DNA of 51,012 bases from Gallionellales bacterium RIFCSPLOWO2_02_FULL_59_110 (GTDB lineage: Bacteria > Pseudomonadota > Gammaproteobacteria > Burkholderiales > Gallionellaceae), in the NCBI GenBank assembly GCA_001801215.1, contig MGXA01000027.1, positions 1 through 51,012 on the forward strand, read 5' to 3'. The notes below the pieces were generated by a model. The model had not been told where the DNA came from and did not search any database. It worked only from the letters and a program-made list of their open reading frames with translations. Numbering within the stretch: position 1 is the first letter of the stretch; each line of letters begins with the position of its first letter. Position numbers and translations under genes: made by a program. Below, piece by piece: positions 7,540 through 15,417 of the stretch.

Positions 7540-7896
7540 ATGTCAAATAATCCCTTGCGATTTTTCCTGACCGGCGCGGTGCTGCTAATGCTCGCGCATT
7601 CGGGCATGTCGTGGGGCGATCTTGTTGTTGCCGAAGCCACAATGCCTGCTCCCGCGCGTCAGGCGGAATTGCTCAATCTTGCCCGGCAGGACTGCGGGTC
7701 GTGCCACGGTTTGCGTTTCGAGGGCGGGCTCGGCGTGCCGCTGACGCCAGCGGCGCTCAAGGAAAAACCCTTTGAGGCGCTCAGGGCTACGATCTTGTAT
7801 GGGCGCAACGGCACGACGATGCCGCCGTGGAATCCGTTTTTAACCGAGGCCGAAGCCGGCTGGCTTGTGCAAATGTTGCTGAAAGGATTGCCCTGA
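7540..7896 (+). CDS. nirC: NirC-type cytochrome c55x
   Basis: A 118-residue protein with a signal peptide (about 1-26) and a small class I cytochrome c domain with CGSCH at 52-56. It has GLGVPLTPAALKEKPFEAL and a late Met in TTMPPWNPFLTEAE as axial ligand candidate. NirC proteins sit in heme d1 operons and are thought to deliver electrons during d1 maturation or to NirS. It is the first gene of the biosynthetic cluster. Its stop codon is one base before the nirF ATG, so the two are translationally coupled. The ATG at 7540 lacks a clear ribosome binding site. Confidence 0.88.
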   Translation: MSNNPLRFFLTGAVLLMLAHSGMSWGDLVVAEATMPAPARQAELLNLARQDCGSCHGLRFEGGLGVPLTPAALKEKPFEALRATILYGRNGTTMPPWNPFLTEAEAGWLVQMLLKGLP

Positions 7897-7897
7897 G

Positions 7898-9073
7898 ATG
7901 CGGTACTTAAAAGTTTTACTTTTGCTTCTTGCGCTGTTCTCCATGGCGGGCTGCGCCACCGCGCCGCAGCGTGGCACGGGCGATTTTGGCGTAGTCATCG
8001 AGCGCGCTACGGGCAGCATTCAGGTGGTGGAGACCACGAACCGCACCCTGCTCGGCCAGATTACCGGCCTGGGCGATCTGTCGCACGCTTCCCTCAATTA
8101 CTCCCGCGATGCGCGCTATGCCTACGTGTTTGGCCGGGACGGCGGCCTGACCAAGGTGGATATGCTGGAGATGCGCATCGTCAAGCGCGTGATGCAGTCC
8201 GGCAACAGTATCGGCGGCGCGATTTCTCAGGATGGAAAACTTATTGCAGCGGCTAACTACACGCCCGGTGGCGTGAAGTTTTTCGATGCTGAAACACTCG
8301 ATCTGGTGGCCGAAATTCCCGCCATCGATGAAACGGGAAAATCGTCCAAGGTCATCGGGCTGGTGGATGTGCCGGGTAACCGTTTCGCATTCAGCCTGTT
8401 CGAAGCCGGCGAGATTTGGGTGGCGGACATGCGCACGCCGTCCAGGCCGGCGCTGACGAAATTCCGGCGCATCGGCAAGGAACCCTACGATGCGATGATT
8501 ACCGCCGATGGCCGCTATTACCTGGCCGGGCTGTTCGGCGAGGACGGCCTGGCATTACTGGATATGTGGAACATCGATGCAGGCGTGAAGCGCGTCCTGG
8601 ACGGCTACGGCAAGGGAGAGCAGAAGCTGCCGGTGTACAAGATGCCTCACCTCGAAGGCTGGGCGGCGACCGGCAGCGAGTTGCTGGTGCCGGCGGTGGG
8701 CAGGCATGAAGTGCTGGTCATCGATCAAGGAAAATGGGCTGAGGTCGGACGCATCCCCGTTCACGGCCAGCCGGTATTCGTCGTTGCGCGCCCCGACAAT
8801 CGCCAGGTCTGGGTGAATTTTGCTTTTCCGCACAACGATACGATCCAGGTGATCGACGTGCCGAGCCGCACCATTGTGAAAACGCTGAAGCCGGGCAAGG
8901 CGGTGATGCACATGGAATTCACACCGCGCGGGGAACATATCTGGGTTTCCGCGCGCGATGAGGATCGGGTGGGCATATACGACGCCGAGACCTTTGAAAG
9001 AATCGGCGAATTGCCCGCCAGCAAGCCCAGCGGTATTTTCTTCACCCACCGTGCGCACCGCACCGGGCTGTGA
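7898..9073 (+). CDS. nirF: Heme d1 biosynthesis protein NirF (lipoprotein)
   Basis: A 391-residue NirS-like propeller without a cytochrome c domain. A lipoprotein signal (MRYLKVLLLLLALFSMAGC) predicts anchoring to the membrane on the periplasmic side. The sequence carries NirF/NirN/NirS family features such as SHASLNYSRDARYAYVFGRDG, VYKMPHLEGWAATG and the end ASKPSGIFFTHRAHRTGL. NirF acts late in heme d1 synthesis, on the d1 precursor after siroheme decarboxylation; its exact chemistry is debated. It sits directly between nirC and nirDL. Confidence 0.93.
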   Translation: MRYLKVLLLLLALFSMAGCATAPQRGTGDFGVVIERATGSIQVVETTNRTLLGQITGLGDLSHASLNYSRDARYAYVFGRDGGLTKVDMLEMRIVKRVMQSGNSIGGAISQDGKLIAAANYTPGGVKFFDAETLDLVAEIPAIDETGKSSKVIGLVDVPGNRFAFSLFEAGEIWVADMRTPSRPALTKFRRIGKEPYDAMITADGRYYLAGLFGEDGLALLDMWNIDAGVKRVLDGYGKGEQKLPVYKMPHLEGWAATGSELLVPAVGRHEVLVIDQGKWAEVGRIPVHGQPVFVVARPDNRQVWVNFAFPHNDTIQVIDVPSRTIVKTLKPGKAVMHMEFTPRGEHIWVSARDEDRVGIYDAETFERIGELPASKPSGIFFTHRAHRTGL

Positions 9074-9083
9074 TTACCGGGAA

Positions 9084-10106
9084 ATGACTGACCTCGAACT
9101 GCACCTGCTCAACGATTTCCAGCGCGATTTCCCGCTGGCGCCGGCTCCTTTTGGCGTTATCGCCGGGCGCTTGGGCATAAGCGAAGCCGTGGTGCTGGAA
9201 GCGTTGGCCCGGCTTCAGGCTTGCGGAAAGGTGAGCCGGGTGGGCGCCGTATTCAGACCGCACAGCATCGGCTCCAGCACACTTGCCGCTCTGGCTGTTC
9301 CGGCGGAAAAACTCGATGAAGCGGCGCAAATTGTCAGCAGCTATGCCGAGGTAAACCACAACTACGAGCGCGAGCATCGCTACAATTTGTGGTTTGTCGT
9401 TGCAGCACCGGACGAGACGCGGGTGCAGGAAGTGCTGGCCGAAATCGGGCACCGCACCGCCCATCAGCCGCTGCATCTTCCGCTGCTGGAAGACTTTCAT
9501 ATCGACCTTGGTTTCGATCTGTCGCGGCCGCATAAGGGAAGCAATGTCAGGGTTGCATGCCATATTCCGACCCGGCAAGCCGCGCTGAAGCCCGACCTGC
9601 TGATCGGCGCAATTCAGCATGGTTTGCCTTTGGTGGCGCGCCCCTTTGCCGAAGTCGGGGCGCGTATCGGACTCGGCGAAAATGAAGTCATCGCCGGGCT
9701 GGCGAGCCTGGCGGAGCAAGGTGTCATCAAGCGTCTGGGCGTGGTGGTGCGCCACCATGAGCTGGGTTACAGGGCCAACGCGATGGTGGTGTGGGATATT
9801 CCGGATGATCGGGTAAGTGCGCTGGGGCAGAGTATCGGCAGTTTCGATTGCGTTACTTTGTGTTATCGGCGACCGCGCCGTTTACCGGCTTGGCGCTACA
9901 ACCTGTTCACCATGATCCATGGCCGGCATCGCGACGAAGTGCTGGGCCTCGTGGCACAATTAAAGGAGCAGTGCGGCCTGGAGGATACGGCGCATGAAAT
10001 CCTGTTCAGCTCCCGGCGCTTCAAGCAATGCGGGGCGCATTATGTGGCAAGTCCGGCAGCGGAACGCGTTGGTGCCCGTTGCAACTTGTCCGCCAGCACA
10101 GGTTGA
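9084..10106 (+). CDS. nirDL: Fused siroheme decarboxylase NirDL
   Basis: A 340-residue fusion of two Lrp/AsnC-like units. The N-terminal half (about 1-150) is NirD-like (DFQRDFPLAPAPFGVIAGRL, then NHNYEREHRYNLWFVV). The C-terminal half (about 170-325) is NirL-like (GLPLVARPFAEVGARIGLGE, then LCYRRPRRLPAWRYNLFTMI). Together with NirG and NirH, these proteins decarboxylate siroheme to 12,18-didecarboxysiroheme. The conserved HNYxRxH and CYxRPRxxPxWxYN segments are those thought to contain the catalytic His/Arg residues. I start at ATG 9084, 10 bases after nirF; the open frame reaches 8958 only by overlapping nirF. Confidence 0.92.
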   Translation: MTDLELHLLNDFQRDFPLAPAPFGVIAGRLGISEAVVLEALARLQACGKVSRVGAVFRPHSIGSSTLAALAVPAEKLDEAAQIVSSYAEVNHNYEREHRYNLWFVVAAPDETRVQEVLAEIGHRTAHQPLHLPLLEDFHIDLGFDLSRPHKGSNVRVACHIPTRQAALKPDLLIGAIQHGLPLVARPFAEVGARIGLGENEVIAGLASLAEQGVIKRLGVVVRHHELGYRANAMVVWDIPDDRVSALGQSIGSFDCVTLCYRRPRRLPAWRYNLFTMIHGRHRDEVLGLVAQLKEQCGLEDTAHEILFSSRRFKQCGAHYVASPAAERVGARCNLSASTG

Positions 10107-10112
10107 ACATTC

Positions 10113-10574
10113 GTGGATAAACCGGGTCAGATGGACGAACTGGATCGAGCCATCATCAACGAGTTGCAGGGCGGCTTCCCGGTCTGCGACCGGCCATTTG
10201 CCGAGGTGACGGCGCGCTTGCACACCACCGAACAGGAGCTTGTTTCCAGGATAGACCGGATGCTGAAAGACGGGGTTCTGTCCCGCTTCGGCCCGATGTA
10301 CCACGCCGAGCGCATGGGCGGGAGCCTGAGCCTGGCGGCTATGAAAATACCGGATTCCGATTTTGAGCGGGTGGCGGGGATCGTGAACGCGATGCCGGAA
10401 GTGGCGCATAATTATGCGCGCGACCATGCGCTCAGCATGTGGTTCGTGCTGGCCACTGAGACGCCACAGGAACATGCGGCGGCGCTCGAAAGAATCGAGC
10501 GGGAAACCGGCTATCCGGTGTATGACATGCCGAAAGTGAAAGAGTATTTTATCGGCTTGAGGTTCGCGGCATGA
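10113..10574 (+). CDS. nirG: Siroheme decarboxylase subunit NirG
   Basis: A 153-residue single Lrp/AsnC-like unit of the siroheme decarboxylase. It shows DELDRAIINELQGGFPVCDRPF and HNYARDHALSMWFVLA, the NirD/NirG-type substrate segment. The GTG at 10113 is taken, but the ATG at 10131 (MDELDRAI) gives the more usual family start. It lies 6 bases after nirDL and its stop overlaps the nirH ATG (ATGA), showing tight coupling. It probably pairs with NirH, as the NirD and NirL halves pair in the fusion. Confidence 0.9.
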   Translation: MDKPGQMDELDRAIINELQGGFPVCDRPFAEVTARLHTTEQELVSRIDRMLKDGVLSRFGPMYHAERMGGSLSLAAMKIPDSDFERVAGIVNAMPEVAHNYARDHALSMWFVLATETPQEHAAALERIERETGYPVYDMPKVKEYFIGLRFAA

Positions 10575-11062
10575 CGACCGGGGCACCGATCGACGAGATC
10601 GACCGCCGCATCGTGCTGGCCACCCAGTCCGGCCTGCCGCTGGAGCCGCAGCCTTATCACGCGGTCGCGCGGCAGGCAGGGATTTCCGCCGAGGAGGTGA
10701 TGGCGCGCATGCGGCGCATGCTCGAATCCGGCGCGATCCGCCGCATCGGCGTGGTGCCCAACCATTACGCGCTGGGCTATAAGGCGAACGGCATGACGGT
10801 GTGGGACGTGCCGGACGAGCGGGTGGACGAGCTGGGCGAAAAAGTCGGCGCGCTGGATTTTGTCAGCCATTGCTACTGCCGCCCGCGCCATTTGCCGGAC
10901 TGGCCGTACAATTTTTTTGCGATGGTGCACGGGCATGATCGCGGCGAGGTGGAGGAACTGGTGTGCCGCATTGCAGCGTTGATCGGCGACGCCGACTGCG
11001 GCCATGAGATTCTTTACAGCACGCGCATCCTGAAGAAGACCGGATTGCGCATCGGGGGGTAG
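10571..11062 (+). CDS. nirH: Siroheme decarboxylase subunit NirH
   Basis: A 163-residue Lrp/AsnC-like protein similar to the NirL half of NirDL: IDEIDRRIVLATQSGLPLEP, VVPNHYALGYKANGMTVWDV, and CYCRPRHLPDWPYNFFAMVH, the segment with the conserved Arg and His. It acts with NirG in removing two acetate carboxyls of siroheme on the way to heme d1. It overlaps nirG by four bases and ends two bases before the TTG of nirJ. Confidence 0.92.
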   Translation: MTTGAPIDEIDRRIVLATQSGLPLEPQPYHAVARQAGISAEEVMARMRRMLESGAIRRIGVVPNHYALGYKANGMTVWDVPDERVDELGEKVGALDFVSHCYCRPRHLPDWPYNFFAMVHGHDRGEVEELVCRIAALIGDADCGHEILYSTRILKKTGLRIGG

Positions 11063-11064
11063 GT

Positions 11065-12228
11065 TTGTTTCGTATTTCACAATTCATGCAGGAAATCGCT
11101 CAGCCGACGCCGCTGGGCGTCAAGCGCAATCCGCCCGGCCCGGTGGTGATCTGGAATCTGATCCGGCGCTGCAACCTGACCTGCAAACACTGTTACTCGA
11201 TCTCGGCGGACAAGGACTTCGCGGGCGAATTAACGACTGAAGAAATATTCGCCACGATGGACGATCTGAAGCGTTTTCGCGTGCCGGTGCTGATCCTGTC
11301 CGGCGGTGAGCCGCTGCTGCATCCGGACATTTTCGAGATTTCGCACCGCGCCAAGGAGATGGGATTTTATGTTGGCCTGTCGAGCAACGGCACGCTGATC
11401 GACGCAAGCAACATCGAGCGCATCGCGGCGGTCGGGTACGACTACGTCGGGGTGAGCCTGGACGGCATCAAGGAAACGCATGACGAATTCCGCCGCATGG
11501 CGGGCGCGTTCGACAAATCCATGCACGGCATCCGCCTGTGCAAGGCGCGCGGCATCAAGGTCGGCATCCGCTTCACGCTGACCCAGGACAACGCGCACGA
11601 CTTGCCGGGCCTGCTGCGCCTGATGGAAGAGGAAAACCTGGACAAGTTTTATCTGTCGCATCTCAACTACGCCGGTCGCGGCAACAAGAACCGCAAGAAC
11701 GACGTGTTCCACCAGGCCACCCGGCAGGCGATGGATCTGCTGTTTGCCTCCTGCTGGCAGTACCAGCAGGAGGGCAAACCCAAGGAGTTCGTCAGCGGCA
11801 ACAACGACGCCGACGGCGTGTATCTGCTGCTCTGGGTGCGGCAAAATTTCCCCCATCTCGAAGAGCATGTCCGCGCGAAACTCGAACAATGGGGCGGGAA
11901 TTCATCCGGCGTGAACGTCGCCAACATCGACAACTTGGGCAATGTCCATCCCGACACCATGTGGTGGAACTACAATCTCGGCAACGTGCGCGACAGGCCG
12001 TTTTCTGCGATCTGGGCTGATACTTCCGACCCGATCATGGCCGGGCTGAAGGCGCAGCCGCGCAAGGTCGGCGGGCGCTGCGGCGCGTGCAAGTATTTCA
12101 ACATCTGCGGCGGCAACACGCGGGTGCGCGCCTGGCAGGTGAGCGGCGACCCGTGGGCGGAAGACCCGGCGTGCTATCTGGATGACGAGGAAATATGCAT
12201 AACCGATTCGATAATGACTGAAGGCTGA
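11065..12228 (+). CDS. nirJ: Radical SAM heme d1 biosynthesis protein NirJ
   Basis: A 387-residue radical SAM enzyme. The CX3CX2C cluster motif is C36-NLT-C40-KH-C43, followed by GGEPLLHPD and the usual barrel. A second cysteine set near the C-terminus (C339, C342, C348 and one in DPACYLDD) resembles the SPASM-type site for extra iron-sulfur clusters. NirJ removes the propionate groups of didecarboxysiroheme to leave the oxo groups of heme d1. I use the TTG at 11065 because MFRISQFMQE matches the family start and a GGGGGGTAGG ribosome binding site precedes it; the ATG at 11086 would cut this off. Confidence 0.95.
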   Translation: MFRISQFMQEIAQPTPLGVKRNPPGPVVIWNLIRRCNLTCKHCYSISADKDFAGELTTEEIFATMDDLKRFRVPVLILSGGEPLLHPDIFEISHRAKEMGFYVGLSSNGTLIDASNIERIAAVGYDYVGVSLDGIKETHDEFRRMAGAFDKSMHGIRLCKARGIKVGIRFTLTQDNAHDLPGLLRLMEEENLDKFYLSHLNYAGRGNKNRKNDVFHQATRQAMDLLFASCWQYQQEGKPKEFVSGNNDADGVYLLLWVRQNFPHLEEHVRAKLEQWGGNSSGVNVANIDNLGNVHPDTMWWNYNLGNVRDRPFSAIWADTSDPIMAGLKAQPRKVGGRCGACKYFNICGGNTRVRAWQVSGDPWAEDPACYLDDEEICITDSIMTEG

Positions 12229-12230
12229 AC

Positions 12231-13724
12231 ATGATGAAGAAACCCCTGTATACCTGCATCTCCGTGATGGGCTTGCTGCTGGCGTTCGAGGCGGCGGCAG
12301 GCCAACCGGTCGAAAAGAACTATGCCGATTTCTGCGCGGCTTGCCATGGCGCCAACCGCCTGGGCGGCGCGGGTACGGCGCTGCTGCCGGAAAATTTGGC
12401 GCGTCTGCGCCGCCCCGAAGCGTTCAAGACCATCGCCGAAGGACGCAACGCCAGCCAGATGCTCGGTTTTGCCGAAAAGCTTGCCAAGGAAGACATTCAG
12501 GCGCTGGTGGATTATATCTACACCCCTTTGCCGGAGTTGCCTGTCTGGGGCGCAAAAGAAATAAATGCATCGCACCTGCAGCATGTGCCGTCCGGGAGTC
12601 TGCCGGATAAGCCGGTATTCAAAGCGGACCCGCTCAATCTTTTCGTGGTGGTGGAACTCGGCGAACACCATGCCACCATTCTGGATGGCGACAAATTCGA
12701 GCCGATTTACCGCTTCAAGACGCGCTTTGCGTTGCACGGCGGGCCAAAGTTCACCCCGGATGGCCGCTTCGTCTATTTCGCTTCGCGCGATGGCTGGATC
12801 AGCAAATTCGATATCTACAATTTGAAAGTGATAGCTGAAACGCGCGCCGGCATCAATACCCGCAACCTTGCTGTGTCCGGCGACGGCAAGACGTTGCTGG
12901 TGGGCAATTACCTGCCGCACTCCTTGGTGTTATTGAACGCGGAAGATCTTTCGCTGATCAAGGTGATCCCGGCTTTGGGCCAGGACGGCAAAAGCTCGCG
13001 GGTGTCTGCCGTGTACCAGGCCGAGCCGCGCGGCAGCTTTGTCGCGGCGCTGAAGGATGTGAAAGAGGTGTGGGAGATACCCTACGGCGACAAGAGTTTT
13101 TCCGTGCGCCGTATTGCAGTAGACAACTATCTGGACGATTTTTTCTTCGACCAGTCTTACCGCCACTTGATCGGCGCAGCGCGAGACGGCAAAAAGGGGC
13201 AAGTGATCGACCTCGATTCCGGAAAAAAGGTGGCTGAACTCGATTTGCCGGGCATGCCGCATCTGGGCTCCGGCATTACCTGGGAATATCAGGGGCATCC
13301 GGTGATGGCAACGCCCAACTTGAAAGAGCCGCTGGTGAGCGTGATCGACATGACGACCTGGGAGACCATCAAGCAGATCAAAACACCTGGCGCCGGTTTC
13401 TTCATGCGCAGCCATGAAAACACGCCCTATGCCTGGACCGACGGTTTCAACAGCAAGGACAGCCGCGACACGATGACCATCATCGACAAGCGCACGTTGG
13501 AGCTGGTAAAGACGATCCAACCGATGCCGGGCAAGACGGCGGCGCATGTCGAATTCACCCGCGACGGGAAATACGTGCTGGTCAGTATTTGGGAAAACGA
13601 CGGCGCGTTGCTGGTTTACGATGCTGCCACGCTCAAGGAGGTCAAGCGTTTGCCGATGAGCAAGCCCTCCGGAAAATACAACGTCTACAACAAAATTACC
13701 CGCTCGGCCGGCACCAGCCACTGA
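12231..13724 (+). CDS. nirN: Dihydro-heme d1 dehydrogenase NirN
   Basis: A 497-residue NirS homologue with a signal peptide (about 1-24), a cytochrome c domain with CAACH at 35-39, and a propeller domain ending MSKPSGKYNVYNKITRSAGT. NirN oxidises dihydro-heme d1 by forming the acrylate double bond, then passes the cofactor to NirS. It differs from NirS in lacking the KTHPKS active-site block. It starts two bases after nirJ and is the last of the nir genes; a 175-bp gap with a palindromic repeat separates it from cysG. Confidence 0.92.
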   Translation: MMKKPLYTCISVMGLLLAFEAAAGQPVEKNYADFCAACHGANRLGGAGTALLPENLARLRRPEAFKTIAEGRNASQMLGFAEKLAKEDIQALVDYIYTPLPELPVWGAKEINASHLQHVPSGSLPDKPVFKADPLNLFVVVELGEHHATILDGDKFEPIYRFKTRFALHGGPKFTPDGRFVYFASRDGWISKFDIYNLKVIAETRAGINTRNLAVSGDGKTLLVGNYLPHSLVLLNAEDLSLIKVIPALGQDGKSSRVSAVYQAEPRGSFVAALKDVKEVWEIPYGDKSFSVRRIAVDNYLDDFFFDQSYRHLIGAARDGKKGQVIDLDSGKKVAELDLPGMPHLGSGITWEYQGHPVMATPNLKEPLVSVIDMTTWETIKQIKTPGAGFFMRSHENTPYAWTDGFNSKDSRDTMTIIDKRTLELVKTIQPMPGKTAAHVEFTRDGKYVLVSIWENDGALLVYDAATLKEVKRLPMSKPSGKYNVYNKITRSAGTSH

Positions 13725-13804
13725 AGCAAATTGAGACCGGGCGGGCTACACCCGCAAGGGGTAGGCCGTAGCTAAAGCAGCAACAACCACGCGCTGCCCA
13801 CCAT

Positions 13805-13821
13805 GTCGGGCATAGCCCGAC
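13805..13821. repeat. Small palindromic repeat (REP-like)
   Basis: GTCGGGC-ATA-GCCCGAC, followed by CTACATTGG, forms a perfect 7-bp stem. Sequences like this are scattered as REP-type elements in many proteobacteria. It lies in the gap between nirN and cysG and could affect transcript stability there. There is no T run, so it is not a classical terminator. Confidence 0.5.
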
Positions 13822-13899
13822 CTACATTGGTTCCGGCTTAGCCTGTAGCAATTGCCGTAACAAGCGGGTGCCGGCAGCAAACAAACTTGAAGGTTCAGA

Positions 13900-15294
13900 A
13901 TGGATTTCTTACCGATTTTTGTGAATATTAAAGGCCGCTTATGCCTGGTGGTCGGCGGCGGCGAAGTCGCACAGCGCAAGGCGTCGGTGCTGCTGGATGC
14001 GGGTGCGGCGATAAAAGCCGTTGCGCCGGAATTTTCCGCTGCCTTTGCCGGCCTGCCCGGCGTCGAATGCATCGTGGAACGATTTCAGCCCGGCCATCTG
14101 GACGGGGCGGTGCTGGTCATTGCGGCGACCGACGACAGCGCGGTCAATCAGGATGTTTCGCGGGAGGCGCGCGCGCGGAATATCCCGGTGAACGTGGTTG
14201 ACAACCCCGATCTGTGCACCTTCGTCATGCCGTCCATCCTGGATCGCTCGCCGCTGCTGGTGGCGTTTTCCAGCGGCGGCGCATCTCCGGTACTCGCGCG
14301 GATGCTGCGCGGCAAGCTGGAGACGATGATCCCGCAAGGCTATGGCCGCCTGACCGCGTTCTGTGCGCGGCTGCGCGGCACCGTCAAGGAGCGAGTCACC
14401 AATCCGCCCATGCGGCGCGTCTTCTGGGAAAACGTGCTGGAAGGCGCGATCGCCGAAAAGGTATTGGCGGGCGACGAGGCGGGCGCGGAAGCCATGCTGC
14501 TCGGCCAGTTGGAAAACGGAAACGCAGAGCCGCGCGGCGAGGTGTACCTGGTCGGCGCAGGCCCCGGCGATCCGGATCTGCTGACTTTTCGCGCCTTGCG
14601 CCTGATGCAGAAGGCCGATGTGGTGGTATACGACAACCTGGTGTCCAAGCCGATTGTCGAAATGACGCGGCGCGACGCGACGCGCATCTTCGTCGGCAAG
14701 AAACGCGCCGACCACACCATGCCTCAGGAGGAAATCAATGCGCTGCTGGTGCGCCTCGCGCAGGAAGGCAAGCGCGTGTTGCGCCTCAAGGGCGGCGACC
14801 CGTTCATCTTCGGGCGCGGCGGCGAAGAAATCGAAACCCTCGCCGAACACGGCATCGCGTTCCAGGTCGTGCCCGGCATCACGGCGGCATCCGGCGTTTC
14901 CTCCTACGCGGGTATTCCGCTGACGCATCGCGATTATGCGCAGTCCTGCGTCTTTGTTACGGGGCATCTGAAAGACGGCACCATGAATCTCGACTGGGAC
15001 GCGCTGGCCCGCCCAAGACAGACCATCGTGTTTTACATGGGGCTGCACGGGCTCGATACGCTGTGCGCCAAACTTGTCGAGCACGGCCTGCCGGACAGCA
15101 CCCCGGTCGCGATCGTGCAGCAGGGAACCACGCAGAACCAGCGCGTCTTTACCGGAACATTGGCGACGCTGCCCGGCATCGCACAAATTGAAAAACCGCA
15201 AGCGCCGACCTTGATTATCGTCGGCGGTGTCGTTGCGCTCAGGGAAAAACTGTCATGGTTTGAACCGAAGGCATCCGGCACGCCGGCATGTTAG
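13900..15294 (+). CDS. cysG: Siroheme synthase CysG
   Basis: A 464-residue trifunctional enzyme. Residues 1 to about 210 form the precorrin-2 dehydrogenase/ferrochelatase part ([20 protein letters not shown], a nucleotide-binding [10 protein letters not shown]). Residues about 215-455 form the uroporphyrinogen III methyltransferase part ([19 protein letters not shown], then [17 protein letters not shown]). It makes siroheme from uroporphyrinogen III, in the cytoplasm. Siroheme is the direct substrate of NirDLGH, and no nirE methyltransferase is present in the cluster, so this gene probably feeds heme d1 synthesis as well as any siroheme enzymes. Confidence 0.96.
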   Translation: MDFLPIFVNIKGRLCLVVGGGEVAQRKASVLLDAGAAIKAVAPEFSAAFAGLPGVECIVERFQPGHLDGAVLVIAATDDSAVNQDVSREARARNIPVNVVDNPDLCTFVMPSILDRSPLLVAFSSGGASPVLARMLRGKLETMIPQGYGRLTAFCARLRGTVKERVTNPPMRRVFWENVLEGAIAEKVLAGDEAGAEAMLLGQLENGNAEPRGEVYLVGAGPGDPDLLTFRALRLMQKADVVVYDNLVSKPIVEMTRRDATRIFVGKKRADHTMPQEEINALLVRLAQEGKRVLRLKGGDPFIFGRGGEEIETLAEHGIAFQVVPGITAASGVSSYAGIPLTHRDYAQSCVFVTGHLKDGTMNLDWDALARPRQTIVFYMGLHGLDTLCAKLVEHGLPDSTPVAIVQQGTTQNQRVFTGTLATLPGIAQIEKPQAPTLIIVGGVVALREKLSWFEPKASGTPAC

Positions 15295-15360
15295 CATTCG
15301 CCGTTGTGCGCCGCTTCAGGGCCGAGGATTGACAGGACGGGCGTTGCGTCGTGGTCGCCC

Positions 15361-15384
15361 AAAAGGCGGGGCGACCCGCCTTTT
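15361..15384 (+). terminator. Hairpin after cysG, ahead of the TonB receptor gene
   Basis: A perfect 10-bp stem AAAAGGCGGG / CCCGCCTTTT with a GCGA loop. It ends in TTTT, so it could terminate cysG transcription, or lie in the leader of the next gene, 34 bases upstream of its ATG. No riboswitch consensus is recognisable around it. Confidence 0.55.
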
Positions 15385-15417
15385 CCGTTCCGATCGATCA
15401 GTTTGCAGAAAAACACC

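Noticed and set aside
6929-7642. A 237-codon minus-strand open frame in the gap before nirC
   Set aside because: It overlaps the nirC gene, is rich in Arg, Pro and Cys, and has no recognisable domain. The region is reported as unexplained instead.
13939-15201. A 420-codon minus-strand open frame
   Set aside because: It is wholly antisense to cysG, which has clear domain motifs.
15295-15417. Possible riboswitch (cobalamin or molybdenum cofactor) before the TonB receptor
   Set aside because: Only a simple 10-bp hairpin is visible; none of the conserved riboswitch core sequences could be found.
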